A stretch of 64,000 nt of DNA. Source: Deltaproteobacteria bacterium (GTDB lineage: Bacteria; Desulfobacterota; Desulfuromonadia; Geobacterales; Pseudopelobacteraceae). This document shows positions 10,439 through 18,857 of this stretch, one piece after another. Positions within the stretch are counted from its first letter, which is position 1. Each line of letters opens with the position of its first letter. The notes under the pieces are model-generated. The model worked only from the letters and a program-made list of their open reading frames with translations. It had not been told where the DNA came from and did not search any database. The stretch covers positions 16,078 to 80,077 of the forward strand of contig JAJZRX010000005.1 of NCBI GenBank assembly GCA_021850095.1, in the 5' to 3' direction. The position numbers were made by a program, and so were the translations under genes.

Positions 10439-10780
10439 CTACATCCGGCTCAAAATGGTTCTGAATTTTTCCAGTTTGGATGCGCCCTCTTCGATCAGGC
10501 GAATCAGATCTTTTCGGGCGCCGCCGGCCACATCCCGGCCTTTTTCAACCAGTTCGTCAGTTTTTTCACCGATGGTTTCAACCATGTTGTTCACGTTCGA
10601 GGCCAGGTCATCCACCACTTCATCGGCCCGGTTGCGAACTTTTTTAGAGTAACGGAGAATATCTTTTCTGGTTCGGCTGCCGGACTGGGGCGCAAACAGC
10701 AATGCCAATCCCGCTCCGATGACGCCCCCGGCAAAGATCAGCAATGCCGCTGCAGCAACTTTTTTATCTCGCTCTTCCAT
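10439..10780 (-). CDS. YtxH-domain membrane-associated protein
   Basis: 113 residues. One N-terminal hydrophobic segment (AAAALLIFAGGVIGAGLALLF) is followed directly by the YtxH signature APQSGSRTRKDI, then a long charged helix likely to form a coiled coil. Proteins of this type are small envelope-associated, often stress-inducible proteins without enzymatic motifs. An AGGAG-type ribosome-binding site (ggaggac on the coding strand) precedes the ATG. It stands alone between convergent DUF3047 and the dbpA gene. Confidence 0.85.
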   Translation of the reverse strand: MEERDKKVAAAALLIFAGGVIGAGLALLFAPQSGSRTRKDILRYSKKVRNRADEVVDDLASNVNNMVETIGEKTDELVEKGRDVAGGARKDLIRLIEEGASKLEKFRTILSRM

Positions 10781-10854
10781 AATAATGTCCTCCTTTTAGT
10801 TTTTTCTTCATTGTACCCCAGCACGAAAGTTACACAAGACATTCCTGCACTTTA

Positions 10855-12243
10855 TCAAGAGATCATCCGCACTTTGAAGAAGCGCCCCTTGATCTTGTTC
10901 CTGGCCAGACAGGCCAGAGCCGTTTCGGCACTGGAGTGCATGACCGCCAGATAGGTATGAAAATCAAACACGTCGATCTTGCCGACTTCACTCCCCGCGA
11001 CGGCCCCTTCACTTGTCAGGGCCCCCAGCACATCGCCGGGACGCAGCTTGTTTTTGCGGCCGCCATCGATGCAGAGCGTCACCATCGCCGGGACCAGGGG
11101 CTTGGGCTTGCCATCAACGGCTGCCAGTGACTCCAGATCCCAACGGGGGATGCTGTAGCCCAATTCATCCTCAATCGCCTTCACCCGCCGTGTTTCATGA
11201 GCCGTCACCAGACTGAACGCCAAACCCTGCTCCCCGGCACGCCCGGTGCGGCCGATACGATGAATATGAATCTCCGGATCACGGGACAATTCATAATTAA
11301 TCACCGCCGCCAGCTCCTTGATGTCCAGCCCGCGGGCGGCCACATCGGTGGCCACCAGCACCGAAACACTACGGTTGGCAAAGCGCACCAGCACCTGATC
11401 GCGCTCACGCTGCTCCAGGTCGCCGTGAATCGCCAGTGCCAAAAAACCACGCCTGACCAGATCATCAGCCACGTCCTGGCACTCTTTGCGGGTATTGCAA
11501 AAAACCAGCGTTGATTCGGGACGATAGTGGCCAATGATTCGAGCGACGGCTTCACTCCGTTGCGAGCCATCCACTTCAAAAAGCAGCTGTTGTATGACGC
11601 CTTCGTCGTGGCCTTCATCGATGCTGACTTCGACCGGATCGCGCTGGATGGCTGCACTCATGGCGGCGATCTCCTCGGGATAAGTGGCGGAAAAAAGCAG
11701 AGTCTGCCTTTTTTGGGGAGCGGCATCAATCAGCGCGCTGATCTCATCCTGGAAACCCATATCAAGCATGCGGTCGGCTTCGTCCAGTACCAGCGTCCGC
11801 AGGGCACTCAAATCAAGGCTCCCCCGGCGCAGGTGGTCCAACAGGCGGCCGGGAGTGCCGACCACGATATGGGCGCCATGCTCCATTGATACCCGCTGCG
11901 GACCAAAGGGGACTCCCCCGCAAAGGGTCAGTACTTTGACGTTATCGGTAAAACGCGCCAATCGGCGCAGCTCCTTGGCGACCTGGTCGGCCAGCTCACG
12001 GGTCGGGCAGAGCACCAGCGCCTGAACCCGCAGGGTGCCCACGTCCATGCCTGTCAGCAGACCGATCCCGAAGGCGGCGGTTTTGCCGCTGCCGGTCTTG
12101 GCCTTGGCAATCACGTCCTTGCCGGCCAGAATCAGCGGCAAAGTGTGAGCCTGAATCGGCGTCATAGCGCTATAGCCCAGGGACGCCAGGTTTTTGAGCA
12201 TGGGGGGCTTGAGGTGAAGTGCTGAAAATGCTGTTGTGGTCAT
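10855..12243 (-). CDS. dbpA: DEAD-box RNA helicase DbpA
   Basis: 462 residues. The helicase core carries the Q motif (MTPIQ), Walker A AKTGSGKT, DEAD in LVLDEADRMLDMGF, SAT in LLFSATYP, and motif VI HRIGRTGRAG. The last 75 residues (VTLCIDGGRKNKLRPGDVLG onward) form the DbpA-specific RNA-binding domain that recognises hairpin 92 of 23S rRNA, which separates it from other DEAD-box proteins. Role: late 50S assembly. It stands alone behind a terminator. The 61 bases between the terminator and the ATG show no clear promoter. Confidence 0.94.
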   Translation of the reverse strand: MTTTAFSALHLKPPMLKNLASLGYSAMTPIQAHTLPLILAGKDVIAKAKTGSGKTAAFGIGLLTGMDVGTLRVQALVLCPTRELADQVAKELRRLARFTDNVKVLTLCGGVPFGPQRVSMEHGAHIVVGTPGRLLDHLRRGSLDLSALRTLVLDEADRMLDMGFQDEISALIDAAPQKRQTLLFSATYPEEIAAMSAAIQRDPVEVSIDEGHDEGVIQQLLFEVDGSQRSEAVARIIGHYRPESTLVFCNTRKECQDVADDLVRRGFLALAIHGDLEQRERDQVLVRFANRSVSVLVATDVAARGLDIKELAAVINYELSRDPEIHIHRIGRTGRAGEQGLAFSLVTAHETRRVKAIEDELGYSIPRWDLESLAAVDGKPKPLVPAMVTLCIDGGRKNKLRPGDVLGALTSEGAVAGSEVGKIDVFDFHTYLAVMHSSAETALACLARNKIKGRFFKVRMIS

Positions 12244-12305
12244 GCAGACTCTCTTTCTTGAGCCCTACCCTACCCCAATCAAGCAAGTTCGTCCAGTTTT
12301 CCATA

Positions 12306-12337
12306 TAAAAAGGGCGGCTGAATTCCTTCGCCGCCCC
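12306..12337 (-). terminator. Rho-independent terminator of the secreted-protein operon
   Basis: Read on the minus strand, stem GGGCGGC/GCCGCCC (12330-12336 with 12312-12318) with an 11-base loop is followed by five T. It lies between the end of the PEP-CTERM gene and the start of dbpA, so it closes the operon that begins at 16455. Confidence 0.85.
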
Positions 12338-12371
12338 TTGTTGACCTTTACCGCACAAACAGATAGCTAAT

Positions 12372-13124
12372 TCATTTGGCCCGCCCGCCCATTTTTTTCC
12401 GCAGCACGGCCAAACCTGCCAGTCCTCCCCCCAGCAGCAACAGGGTGGAGGGTTCGGGCACGGCCGGAGTTTGTGAAAAACGCTGTTCAAACCCGAAGAT
12501 TCCGGCGCCATCCTCTTCTCCGACCGCCCAGACCAGAATGTTCTTGGTCACCCAGATCTCGCTCTGCGGTGCAAATGCGGCCGAAGCGGACGTTATTGAA
12601 GTACTGCTTTGCGGATCCCCCATTGTGCTGAACTCGATGAATTTTGTCCCCAGATCAGCCAGCCCGGAAGCTGTGCCGATATCCTCGCGTATATAGGAAC
12701 CGGAATCATAGCTGCCATCCAGCATGACAGACCAAAAGGCCCCGCCTGCCGCATATTCAAGCGAGTTGTCCTTAATCCTCAAGGTCGGGTCGAGAACCGA
12801 CACCCGGAAACCGAACATAAGGTCAACAAATCCATAGATCCCATCGCCGGTTACATTCAGCTCACCGTTGGAGACTGAAAATCGCAGCCCCGGCCCCGGA
12901 TCCATGCCTCCATCGTTGAGCGCCGTGACGCTGATATTGGCTGCATTCAAGCTGCGCGTCGAATCAGAGGTCATATAGCGGACCTGGCTCCAATTGTCGA
13001 ACAGCTTGTCCCCGGCGATAATTGACCCGCCGTTGAACAGATCGGACAACGGCGTGGCGTGGGCGCCTCCGGCGATACAGACCGTTATCAGCATCGCAAA
13101 CAGTACATTCATAAATCGTTTCAT
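12372..13124 (-). CDS. PEP-CTERM sorting-domain protein
   Basis: 250 residues from the ATG at 13124, chosen because AGGAG lies seven bases upstream; an in-frame ATG at 13202 would overlap the previous gene. A signal peptide (MKRFMNVLFAMLITVCIAGG) is followed by a beta-rich body of about 190 residues without a recognised domain. The C-terminus is a classic PEP-CTERM signal: VPEPSTLLLLGGGLAGLAVL then basic RKKMGGRAK. Such proteins are cleaved by an exosortase and typically belong to exopolysaccharide or biofilm material. No exosortase gene is in the window. It is the last gene of a four-gene exported-protein operon. Confidence 0.88.
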   Translation of the reverse strand: MKRFMNVLFAMLITVCIAGGAHATPLSDLFNGGSIIAGDKLFDNWSQVRYMTSDSTRSLNAANISVTALNDGGMDPGPGLRFSVSNGELNVTGDGIYGFVDLMFGFRVSVLDPTLRIKDNSLEYAAGGAFWSVMLDGSYDSGSYIREDIGTASGLADLGTKFIEFSTMGDPQSSTSITSASAAFAPQSEIWVTKNILVWAVGEEDGAGIFGFEQRFSQTPAVPEPSTLLLLGGGLAGLAVLRKKMGGRAK

Positions 13125-13159
13125 AACATCGCTCCTTTCAGAAATTCCTGGGTTCATCA

Positions 13160-14986
13160 TCATTGGATAGCGCAGTTCGCCCGAGTACACTTGGGAATGC
13201 ATGTCTTGACATCATTGGGCGTAATCAGACCGTCGTTGTCGGAATCACGCGGATCGCTGGCTCCGGTTGCGCGCTGACCGCGCGCCCTGCTGATCAGCGC
13301 CAGATCGTTCTGGTCGATATCGCCATCCTGGTCGGCATCGCATTTGGCCAGCGGAGTGCTGGCAACCGTCACCTCCTGCACCACCGGAGATTGATTCTGC
13401 GGATTGGCGTTGAGGGTCAGCTTGACTTCGATGAATCGACCGGTTTTGTTAAATGCCGTGCCGTTGGATACGGCTTGGAAAGCTTGCGAAGAAAGGCCGG
13501 ACTGGGTGTCGGCGGTGCGTACTTCCGCCGTCACACCGGCTCCGGCGGGAACCGTGGCGATCCAGGAAACCTTGCCCCAGCTGGTGCCGCTGGCGCCGCC
13601 ATCCTTGACCACCGACCAGTTGCCGGTCTTGGTGGTTATGCTCAACGCGGCCGTACCGGAAGCGTCACTGTAAGTATAGGGCTCATAACCAACCGGGATC
13701 ACTCCCAGGAAGGAACCGTCGGTACCTTTGTACTTGGCCATGTTGTGTGATGCGCGGTGAACCTGCCAGATGTCGTTGTTGGCGTCGGCAATCACTCCGC
13801 GACTGTCGGAATCGCCCATCTGGCTGGCCTTGTCCCAGATTACTGCGCCGTTGGGGGCAAACTTGGCGACGCCACCAGACCGCTTGCTGACCAGGATGTT
13901 GCCATCGTTGTCGGTGCCGACCGCATAAGTGCAGTAGTTTAATGCTGCCGGCATACTCGAGTTGTTGGTTCCATCATCGATATGTTCTACATAGCTGTTG
14001 CAGGAGCCGCCCATGATGACGTGGGTCACGTTGCTGGCATCACGTCGCAGCGCCAACCCGTACACCGCGGACGGCATGGGAATGTTCCGTACCGTGTACG
14101 GCCCCGTGTTACTGCCAGTGTTGGCAATTCTGGTCAGTACCGGATTGGCCCAGTTAGCCCCCCACAGTGTGCCGTTTTGATCGATCAGACAGCCGTAGTT
14201 TGGCTGACCATTGGTGGACACCGGCCCGGCAATGGTATGACCATCCACCGCACTTATTTTGTAATATTCGGCATTATTGTAAAGCCCCACCCACAGATTG
14301 CCATCGGTGCCGATGCAGAGGGCGCGACCGATACCGTTAGGTCGGGTTATGCCGCCGCTGTAGATTCCGTCGGGCACCCGTTTGACCCAGGCGATGCGCT
14401 CGTCCTGAATCTCAGCCGGATCAATCATGCCGTTAGCGTTGTTGTCAACCAGGGGCATCATCTCGCCGGTCTGGATTGTGCCGTTGTTATCGGCATCCGT
14501 CGAACTGTTCACCACGCCATTGCTGTTGCGGTCGATAAAGGTGTTGTTAAGGATTTTGAAGACGGTCGGATAACCGCCGAACCAGCGATCCAGCACATAG
14601 GCGTTGCCCTGGGCATCCACGGCAGTGCGCGACGGAGCCGCACCGTTCCAGGCATCGTGGGCGTAAACGCCGGAGTTGAACCAGGTGCGGTAACGGGCGA
14701 CCTCACGTCCGGGGGAACCGCCAACTTGAGACGAGTCAACTTTGGAGAGGGTGTCTTCGCCGGCATTGGCGATCCACAATACCGGAAAACTGGTACCGGT
14801 GATATTAAGCTGCAGCTGATTGTTGTTGGGGGCAGTGTGATTGACGCCGATCAACGTGCCCAGATCAAAATCGGCATCAAGGGTGTAGGTCTGGCTGGCG
14901 GCCAGGGCATTGCCCGTCATGAAAGACAGTACAAGGGCCAAGGGCGTCAATGCGAAGGTCAACTGTTTCGTGATCGATCGTTTCAT
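13160..14986 (-). CDS. Secreted NHL-type beta-propeller protein with dockerin-like C-terminus
   Basis: 608 residues. Signal peptide at 1-29 (MKRSITKQLTFALTPLALVL, cleavage near ALA-AS). Residues about 60-420 contain recurring blade-like blocks such as PVLWIANAGEDTLSKVD, TAVDAQGNAYVLDRWFGG, LCIGTDGNLWVGLYNN and YAVGTDNDGNILVSK, which suggest an NHL/lyase-like propeller. A beta-sandwich-like stretch follows. The end has two EF-hand loops (DADQDGDIDQND and DSDNDGLITPND), as in type I dockerins, and a Cys-rich tail (CIPKCTRANC). Role is unknown; calcium binding and a surface-assembly function are inferences. Intergenic gaps are 23 and 35 bases. Confidence 0.82.
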   Translation of the reverse strand: MKRSITKQLTFALTPLALVLSFMTGNALAASQTYTLDADFDLGTLIGVNHTAPNNNQLQLNITGTSFPVLWIANAGEDTLSKVDSSQVGGSPGREVARYRTWFNSGVYAHDAWNGAAPSRTAVDAQGNAYVLDRWFGGYPTVFKILNNTFIDRNSNGVVNSSTDADNNGTIQTGEMMPLVDNNANGMIDPAEIQDERIAWVKRVPDGIYSGGITRPNGIGRALCIGTDGNLWVGLYNNAEYYKISAVDGHTIAGPVSTNGQPNYGCLIDQNGTLWGANWANPVLTRIANTGSNTGPYTVRNIPMPSAVYGLALRRDASNVTHVIMGGSCNSYVEHIDDGTNNSSMPAALNYCTYAVGTDNDGNILVSKRSGGVAKFAPNGAVIWDKASQMGDSDSRGVIADANNDIWQVHRASHNMAKYKGTDGSFLGVIPVGYEPYTYSDASGTAALSITTKTGNWSVVKDGGASGTSWGKVSWIATVPAGAGVTAEVRTADTQSGLSSQAFQAVSNGTAFNKTGRFIEVKLTLNANPQNQSPVVQEVTVASTPLAKCDADQDGDIDQNDLALISRARGQRATGASDPRDSDNDGLITPNDVKTCIPKCTRANCAIQ

Positions 14987-15009
14987 GTTCGGCTCCTTTA
15001 CTTTCAGTA

Positions 15010-16104
15010 TTAAAGACGTGAAGCGCTTTCAGATCTGTTTTCGCTGCCTGATTTGGACTGGATTTTATTGGTCGTTGACAGAACCAGCGGCCGGATCATG
15101 ACATCAAAGCCGGTAGTATGTGTCAGGCGGCGCTGTTGGCCGCCCTGAAACGGCACTGCATAAATCTGGGCCGCACCTTCCCGCAGACTGACGAAATAAA
15201 TGGATCTGCCGTCGCTCGACCAGGCCGGATAATGATCTTCATCGGGAGAGCGGGTAAGATTGGTCACCGCGCTGCCATCGGCTTTCATGACATAGATATC
15301 GCCCCTGGCCATCTCGATGCGGGTTCCTTCGCGGCTGGATACAAACGCTATATGGTTTCCATCCGGTGACCAGACCGGGAAAGCGTTTGTGTAGGGATTG
15401 TCGGTAATTTTTACAGGGTGGCCGCCGTCAGGATCAATGACATTGATATTGAGTCCGCGCTCTTTGGCTTCCAGGTAGGCCAGCCGCCGGCCATCGGGCG
15501 ACCAGGATGGGAAAAATTTTCGGTTTTTCGACAGAGACACGGTCACGCTATGTGCTTCTCCTCCCCCGGCAGGCATAACGAATATTTCCGAACTGCCACG
15601 CTCGCCATGAACCACAAAAGCGATCCAGCGGCCATCGGGGGAAAGCGTTGGAGCACCTTTGTCTGTTTGGCTGTTTGTCAGTTGTTTCAAGCCCGAGCCA
15701 TCGGAATTGATGACATAAAAGTTGGCCCAGCGGTCACGGCTGGAACGGAAGATTATGCGCCCGTCCGGTGTCCAGGCCGGTGAATTGTCAGCCAACGTAT
15801 CGGTTGTCAATCGTTTCTGACTGCCGCCGTCAGCATTCATGACATAAATCTCGGCGTTTCCATCGCGGTAGGAGGTGAAAGCGATTCGCTTTCCATTGGG
15901 TGACCAGGCCGGTTCCGTGTTTTCTTCCGGGCCGCTGGTAAGCGCCCGTTGAAGCGAGCCATCGCCGTTCATAGTATAAATCTGGGCATTTCCGGTGCGA
16001 TTGGATACAAACAGGATCGTGCCGGATGCTTCAGCTAAAGCGGCCACGTAATTGCAAACCATCAGCAGCGCAGACAACAAAGCTATACGCAGCATCGTAT
16101 TCAC
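15010..16104 (-). CDS. Secreted TolB-like PD40 beta-propeller protein
   Basis: 364 residues. A signal peptide (MNTMLRIALLSALLMVCNYV, cleavage near ALA-EA) is followed by six or seven PD40/TolB-type repeats, each with a variant of EPAWSPNGKRIAFTS and an IYVMNADGG strand. The TolB N-terminal domain is missing, so this is a free propeller and not TolB itself. The final 25 residues (after DVMIRPLVLS) are Ser/Lys-rich. It is probably periplasmic or on the surface, where PD40 propellers usually mediate protein binding. It is third from the end of the exported-protein operon. Confidence 0.85.
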   Translation of the reverse strand: MNTMLRIALLSALLMVCNYVAALAEASGTILFVSNRTGNAQIYTMNGDGSLQRALTSGPEENTEPAWSPNGKRIAFTSYRDGNAEIYVMNADGGSQKRLTTDTLADNSPAWTPDGRIIFRSSRDRWANFYVINSDGSGLKQLTNSQTDKGAPTLSPDGRWIAFVVHGERGSSEIFVMPAGGGEAHSVTVSLSKNRKFFPSWSPDGRRLAYLEAKERGLNINVIDPDGGHPVKITDNPYTNAFPVWSPDGNHIAFVSSREGTRIEMARGDIYVMKADGSAVTNLTRSPDEDHYPAWSSDGRSIYFVSLREGAAQIYAVPFQGGQQRRLTHTTGFDVMIRPLVLSTTNKIQSKSGSENRSESASRL

Positions 16105-16116
16105 GGTCGCCTCCCG

Positions 16117-16455
16117 TTATTTCAGGAATCCGAAGTTGCCGCCGCCGATTTCAGTACCATCCTGTTTATAGATCTTGACAGTATGGGCGCCGGTCAAACT
16201 GGGACGGTACTCGAGCGCGAGATCGCCCGTGGCGCTTGCAGTTATCAATTGCGTGACCTTGGTTCCGTTGGAGTGAGTGACACAAACGCTGACAGTGCTC
16301 CACGGTGTCAGATTGCCGGCTTTGATAACAATCTTGTCGGTGCTGTCCGCCGTGGATGGCACAGAGACCCAGGCAGAGCCGGCCATTACAGATGAAGCTA
16401 TCGCCAGTCCGAACATCAGGAGGAATGCGGTTAAATAATTGATCAAAGTTTTCAT
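16117..16455 (-). CDS. Small exported protein of unknown function
   Basis: 112 residues. A signal peptide (MKTLINYLTAFLLMFGLAIA, cleavage near VMA-GS) precedes an 88-residue mature domain of predicted beta strands (WVSVPSTADSTDKIVIKAGN, GAHTVKIYKQDG), compatible with an immunoglobulin-like fold. No known family was recognised. It has one Cys in the mature part and no lipobox or transmembrane helix. It is first in the operon, with a GGAGAC ribosome-binding site and a promoter about 75 bases upstream; the next start is only 12 bases past its stop. Confidence 0.75.
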   Translation of the reverse strand: MKTLINYLTAFLLMFGLAIASSVMAGSAWVSVPSTADSTDKIVIKAGNLTPWSTVSVCVTHSNGTKVTQLITASATGDLALEYRPSLTGAHTVKIYKQDGTEIGGGNFGFLK

Positions 16456-16531
16456 TTTTGTCTCCTTTCTTTAGTTGAATGCACTTTACGCCGCCTTCGC
16501 AACAGCGCCTGTTTTTACAACTAATTAATAA

Positions 16532-16559
16532 AGCATAGTTCATGCCATCAGCATATCAA
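16532..16559 (-). promoter_or_regulatory. Predicted promoter of the secreted-protein operon
   Basis: On the minus strand, TTGATA (16559-16554) and TATGCT (16537-16532) are 16 bases apart. The expected start near 16524 leaves a leader of about 70 bases before the first gene at 16455. Confidence 0.45.
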
Positions 16560-16596
16560 TCTGTTATTACTGAATTTTTATCCCCGGTCTTTCCGA

Positions 16597-16615
16597 CTGT
16601 AAAATCTTTTTACAG
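16597..16615. promoter_or_regulatory. Perfect inverted repeat, possible operator
   Basis: CTGTAAAA-TCT-TTTTACAG is an exact 8-bp inverted repeat with a 3-base spacer. It sits about 80 bases upstream of the predicted start site of the exported-protein operon, a position suited to an activator, and about 220 bases upstream of the divergent reductase gene. The rest of the 374-base gap (16456-16829) is AT-rich with no ORF. A weak plus-strand -35/-10 pair (TTGACA near 16632, TATTAA about 19 bases on) may serve the reductase. Confidence 0.35.
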
Positions 16616-16829
16616 CCGACTTGCATCCGCTTGACAGCACGAAAACGGCCTGACGTATTAAATCTGGGAACCACAAGAATAAGGCCGTAAAATTAATCGA
16701 CACGTGTTTGCCAGGCTATAAATGACACGCATTTTGTTAAATTCTTTATCTTTGGAATTCAGAATGCTATCGTGACAACATTTCAAGATCACACTGAAAC
16801 GTACCTCGGCATAGCAAAGGATCATTTCA

Positions 16830-17936
16830 ATGACGAGCATTTCTTACGATGTCCTGATTATTGGAGGCGGCCCGGCCGGGCTTTCCACCGCTTATCTGTG
16901 TCATAAAAACGAGCTTTCCTATCTGGTTCTGGAGTCGGGCAAAGCCATTTTCCAAGGCATTGCCAATACCTATCCCGAAGGGAAACTGGTCTACGCCTCC
17001 AAACCCAAGGACGCGCCGGAGCCGTTCATGGTCGAAGAACTCCGCCCGCCCGACAAGCCGGTCACGGTCGAAAGCTATCTGCAGTATGTGCAGCATTTTG
17101 TGCAGCACGAAAACCTGAATGTTCAGACCGAGGTTGCTTTTGAGGATATCAGGGACGAACGGGAAGGGCTGACGGTTATTACTTCCAAAGGTAATTTCAA
17201 GGGCAGGAAGGTCGTGCTGTCGTTCGGCAGCAATATCCCCCGCGAGCTGTCCGTGTACGGCGACGCCAAGATGGTGGCCAAGAATGTCGAAGACGCCAGC
17301 AAATATGTGGGCATCAAAACCCTGGTAATCGGGGGCGGCAACACCGCCGCCGATGTGATCATCAACATCCTCAAGGCCAAACGCGAATTTCACGACACCC
17401 AGCCGGTCTACTGGGCGCACAAGGCCGAGACCTTTGATGTCAACAAGGAAACCGCCCAGCGTCTGGGGGAAGAGATCCTGCTGGGAGGCAATATCCGGCT
17501 GCTGCCGGGAGCGACACCCCGCATCGGGGAAGTCGATGACGAGGGGGTAGACCGGCTCGTTATCCGGATCAACGAATTCAAGCAGGCCGACGGCATCGAC
17601 CTGTACCACGCCTTAAGCTTCCCGATGCAGAATGTCATCGCCTGCATTGGCTCCCAGGGACCAGTGCCGATTTTTGACAAACTCGGCATCCAGACCATCG
17701 CCTGCGCGGCCGGGGTTTGCAAGATCGCCAAGGAGGGCGAACGGCTGGTGCTGTTGTCGTCCGAATTCGAATCGACCCGCAAGGGGGTCTACGTCATCGG
17801 CGGGGCGATTTCTCCCTCCTACATGAAGATCAGCGAGGGGTCGATCGTCGAGGAGAAACACCCCAACCTGATCTATACCGCCATCAACGACGCCTACCAC
17901 GTGGTGGAAGCCATCCGAAGCAAGCTTCCCAAATAA
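16830..17936 (+). CDS. FAD/NAD(P)-dependent oxidoreductase, YpdA/thioredoxin-reductase-like
   Basis: 368 residues. The FAD-binding motif is IIGGGPAGLSTAY (residues 10-22), and a second dinucleotide motif LVIGGGNTAADV near residue 167 should bind NAD(P)H. The layout matches the YpdA branch of two-domain flavin reductases. The active-site CxxC of true thioredoxin reductases is absent. YpdA reduces bacillithiol disulfide in Firmicutes; whether this organism makes that thiol is unknown, so the substrate is not assigned. It is cytoplasmic, monocistronic, and followed by a strong terminator. Confidence 0.8.
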   Translation: MTSISYDVLIIGGGPAGLSTAYLCHKNELSYLVLESGKAIFQGIANTYPEGKLVYASKPKDAPEPFMVEELRPPDKPVTVESYLQYVQHFVQHENLNVQTEVAFEDIRDEREGLTVITSKGNFKGRKVVLSFGSNIPRELSVYGDAKMVAKNVEDASKYVGIKTLVIGGGNTAADVIINILKAKREFHDTQPVYWAHKAETFDVNKETAQRLGEEILLGGNIRLLPGATPRIGEVDDEGVDRLVIRINEFKQADGIDLYHALSFPMQNVIACIGSQGPVPIFDKLGIQTIACAAGVCKIAKEGERLVLLSSEFESTRKGVYVIGGAISPSYMKISEGSIVEEKHPNLIYTAINDAYHVVEAIRSKLPK

Positions 17937-17970
17937 CGATTCAAGCGCATATTCGCTGCGACACGACAGC

Positions 17971-18003
17971 AAAAAAGCTCCCTGGTTTTCCGGGGAGCTT
18001 TTT
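17971..18003. terminator. Bidirectional rho-independent terminator
   Basis: Stem AAGCTCCC/GGGAGCTT (17975-17982 with 17993-18000), flanked by an A run on the left and a T run on the right. It lies between the convergent reductase and amrB genes and can serve both. Confidence 0.85.
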
Positions 18004-18029
18004 GATTGCAGTATACTTTCAGGATCGTT

Positions 18030-18833
18030 TCAGAAAACCGTCACCGCGGCGTAGCCGACCACTTGGCTCTGGTCTCCCGTCACATCGCCGCTGTTGCCGT
18101 AAGCAACCAGTTCGGCGGTTACGGCCCCCAGTTCATGGGCCGCAGTCAGCATGACAGCAGAAGGCGCCACTCCGCACATAGTGATGTTGCGATTGCGGCA
18201 AACCTCCAGCAAACCTTTAGCATCAAAGGCTAAAACCCTCTCCAGCGCCAATCCATCCTTATGGCGGGCCGTTTCAGCCGATTCATAGTGAGTCATGTCG
18301 GAACTGGCCACGATCAACACCTCGTCGCCGTATTCACGGAGTGCGGCAGCAATCCCCTGCCCGATTTCATGGAGGGCCGGAAAATCGCCATGACCAAGAC
18401 AGATGGCCGCAAGCGAAACATCCGGCCGCAGGTACTGAAGGAAGGGGAGCTGAACTTCCAGGGAGTGTTCACGCTGATGGGCGCTACGGTCGGATTGCAG
18501 GTAGACGCCATGCTGCAGCAGCAAATCGTTCAGGCGGGAATCAATCGGCACCGCTCCCAGTGGCGTCAGCCACTCACCGTCCGGATACAGGGCTGCGGGA
18601 GCACCGGCACCGGTATGGTTGGGGCCGAGGATCAGGACCGTCTTTGGAATTTCAATGTGTGAATAGATCTGCCCGGCGATGGCGCCGGAGTAGACGTAGC
18701 CGGCATGGGGAGCGATGATGCCGCGCACAGGTTTTCGGGAAACATTTTTCGGAATCAGACTGTTCAGGCTTGAGCGAAGCTGCCGCTCGCTGCCCGGATA
18801 GAATTGCCCTGCCACAACCGGTTGTCGCTGCAT
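18030..18833 (-). CDS. amrB: MEMO1-family protein (AmmeMemoRadiSam system protein B)
   Basis: 267 residues matching the whole MEMO family: VRGIIAPHAGYVYSGAIAG near the N-terminus, ILGPNHTG, REHSLEVQLPFLQY and SSDMTHYE. The conserved His and Cys residues of the family's metal-binding pocket appear to be kept. It is the last gene of trpS-scpA-scpB-amrB, 24 bases after scpB. Its usual partners, the AMMECR1 and radical-SAM proteins, are not in this window. The family function in bacteria is not established. The start is supported by its position only; the upstream AGTTACCAT-like stretch is weak. Confidence 0.88.
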   Translation of the reverse strand: MQRQPVVAGQFYPGSERQLRSSLNSLIPKNVSRKPVRGIIAPHAGYVYSGAIAGQIYSHIEIPKTVLILGPNHTGAGAPAALYPDGEWLTPLGAVPIDSRLNDLLLQHGVYLQSDRSAHQREHSLEVQLPFLQYLRPDVSLAAICLGHGDFPALHEIGQGIAAALREYGDEVLIVASSDMTHYESAETARHKDGLALERVLAFDAKGLLEVCRNRNITMCGVAPSAVMLTAAHELGAVTAELVAYGNSGDVTGDQSQVVGYAAVTVF

Positions 18834-18857
18834 GGTATACCCCCTTGGTCTGAAGTA

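Noticed and set aside
12263..12277. Telomere-like CCCTACCCTACCCC (G-quadruplex candidate) before dbpA
   Set aside because: Only three G tracts occur on the minus strand, so a normal four-tract quadruplex cannot form.
13982..15013. 343-codon plus-strand ORF antisense to the NHL-propeller gene
   Set aside because: The minus-strand frame has a signal peptide, repeats and EF-hand loops. This one has only shadow composition.
16456..16660. Sigma-54 promoter for the PEP-CTERM-containing operon
   Set aside because: A TGTCAAGCGGATGCAA stretch resembles the motif but lacks GG at -24 and the GC spacing is off by one. A sigma-70-like pair fits better.
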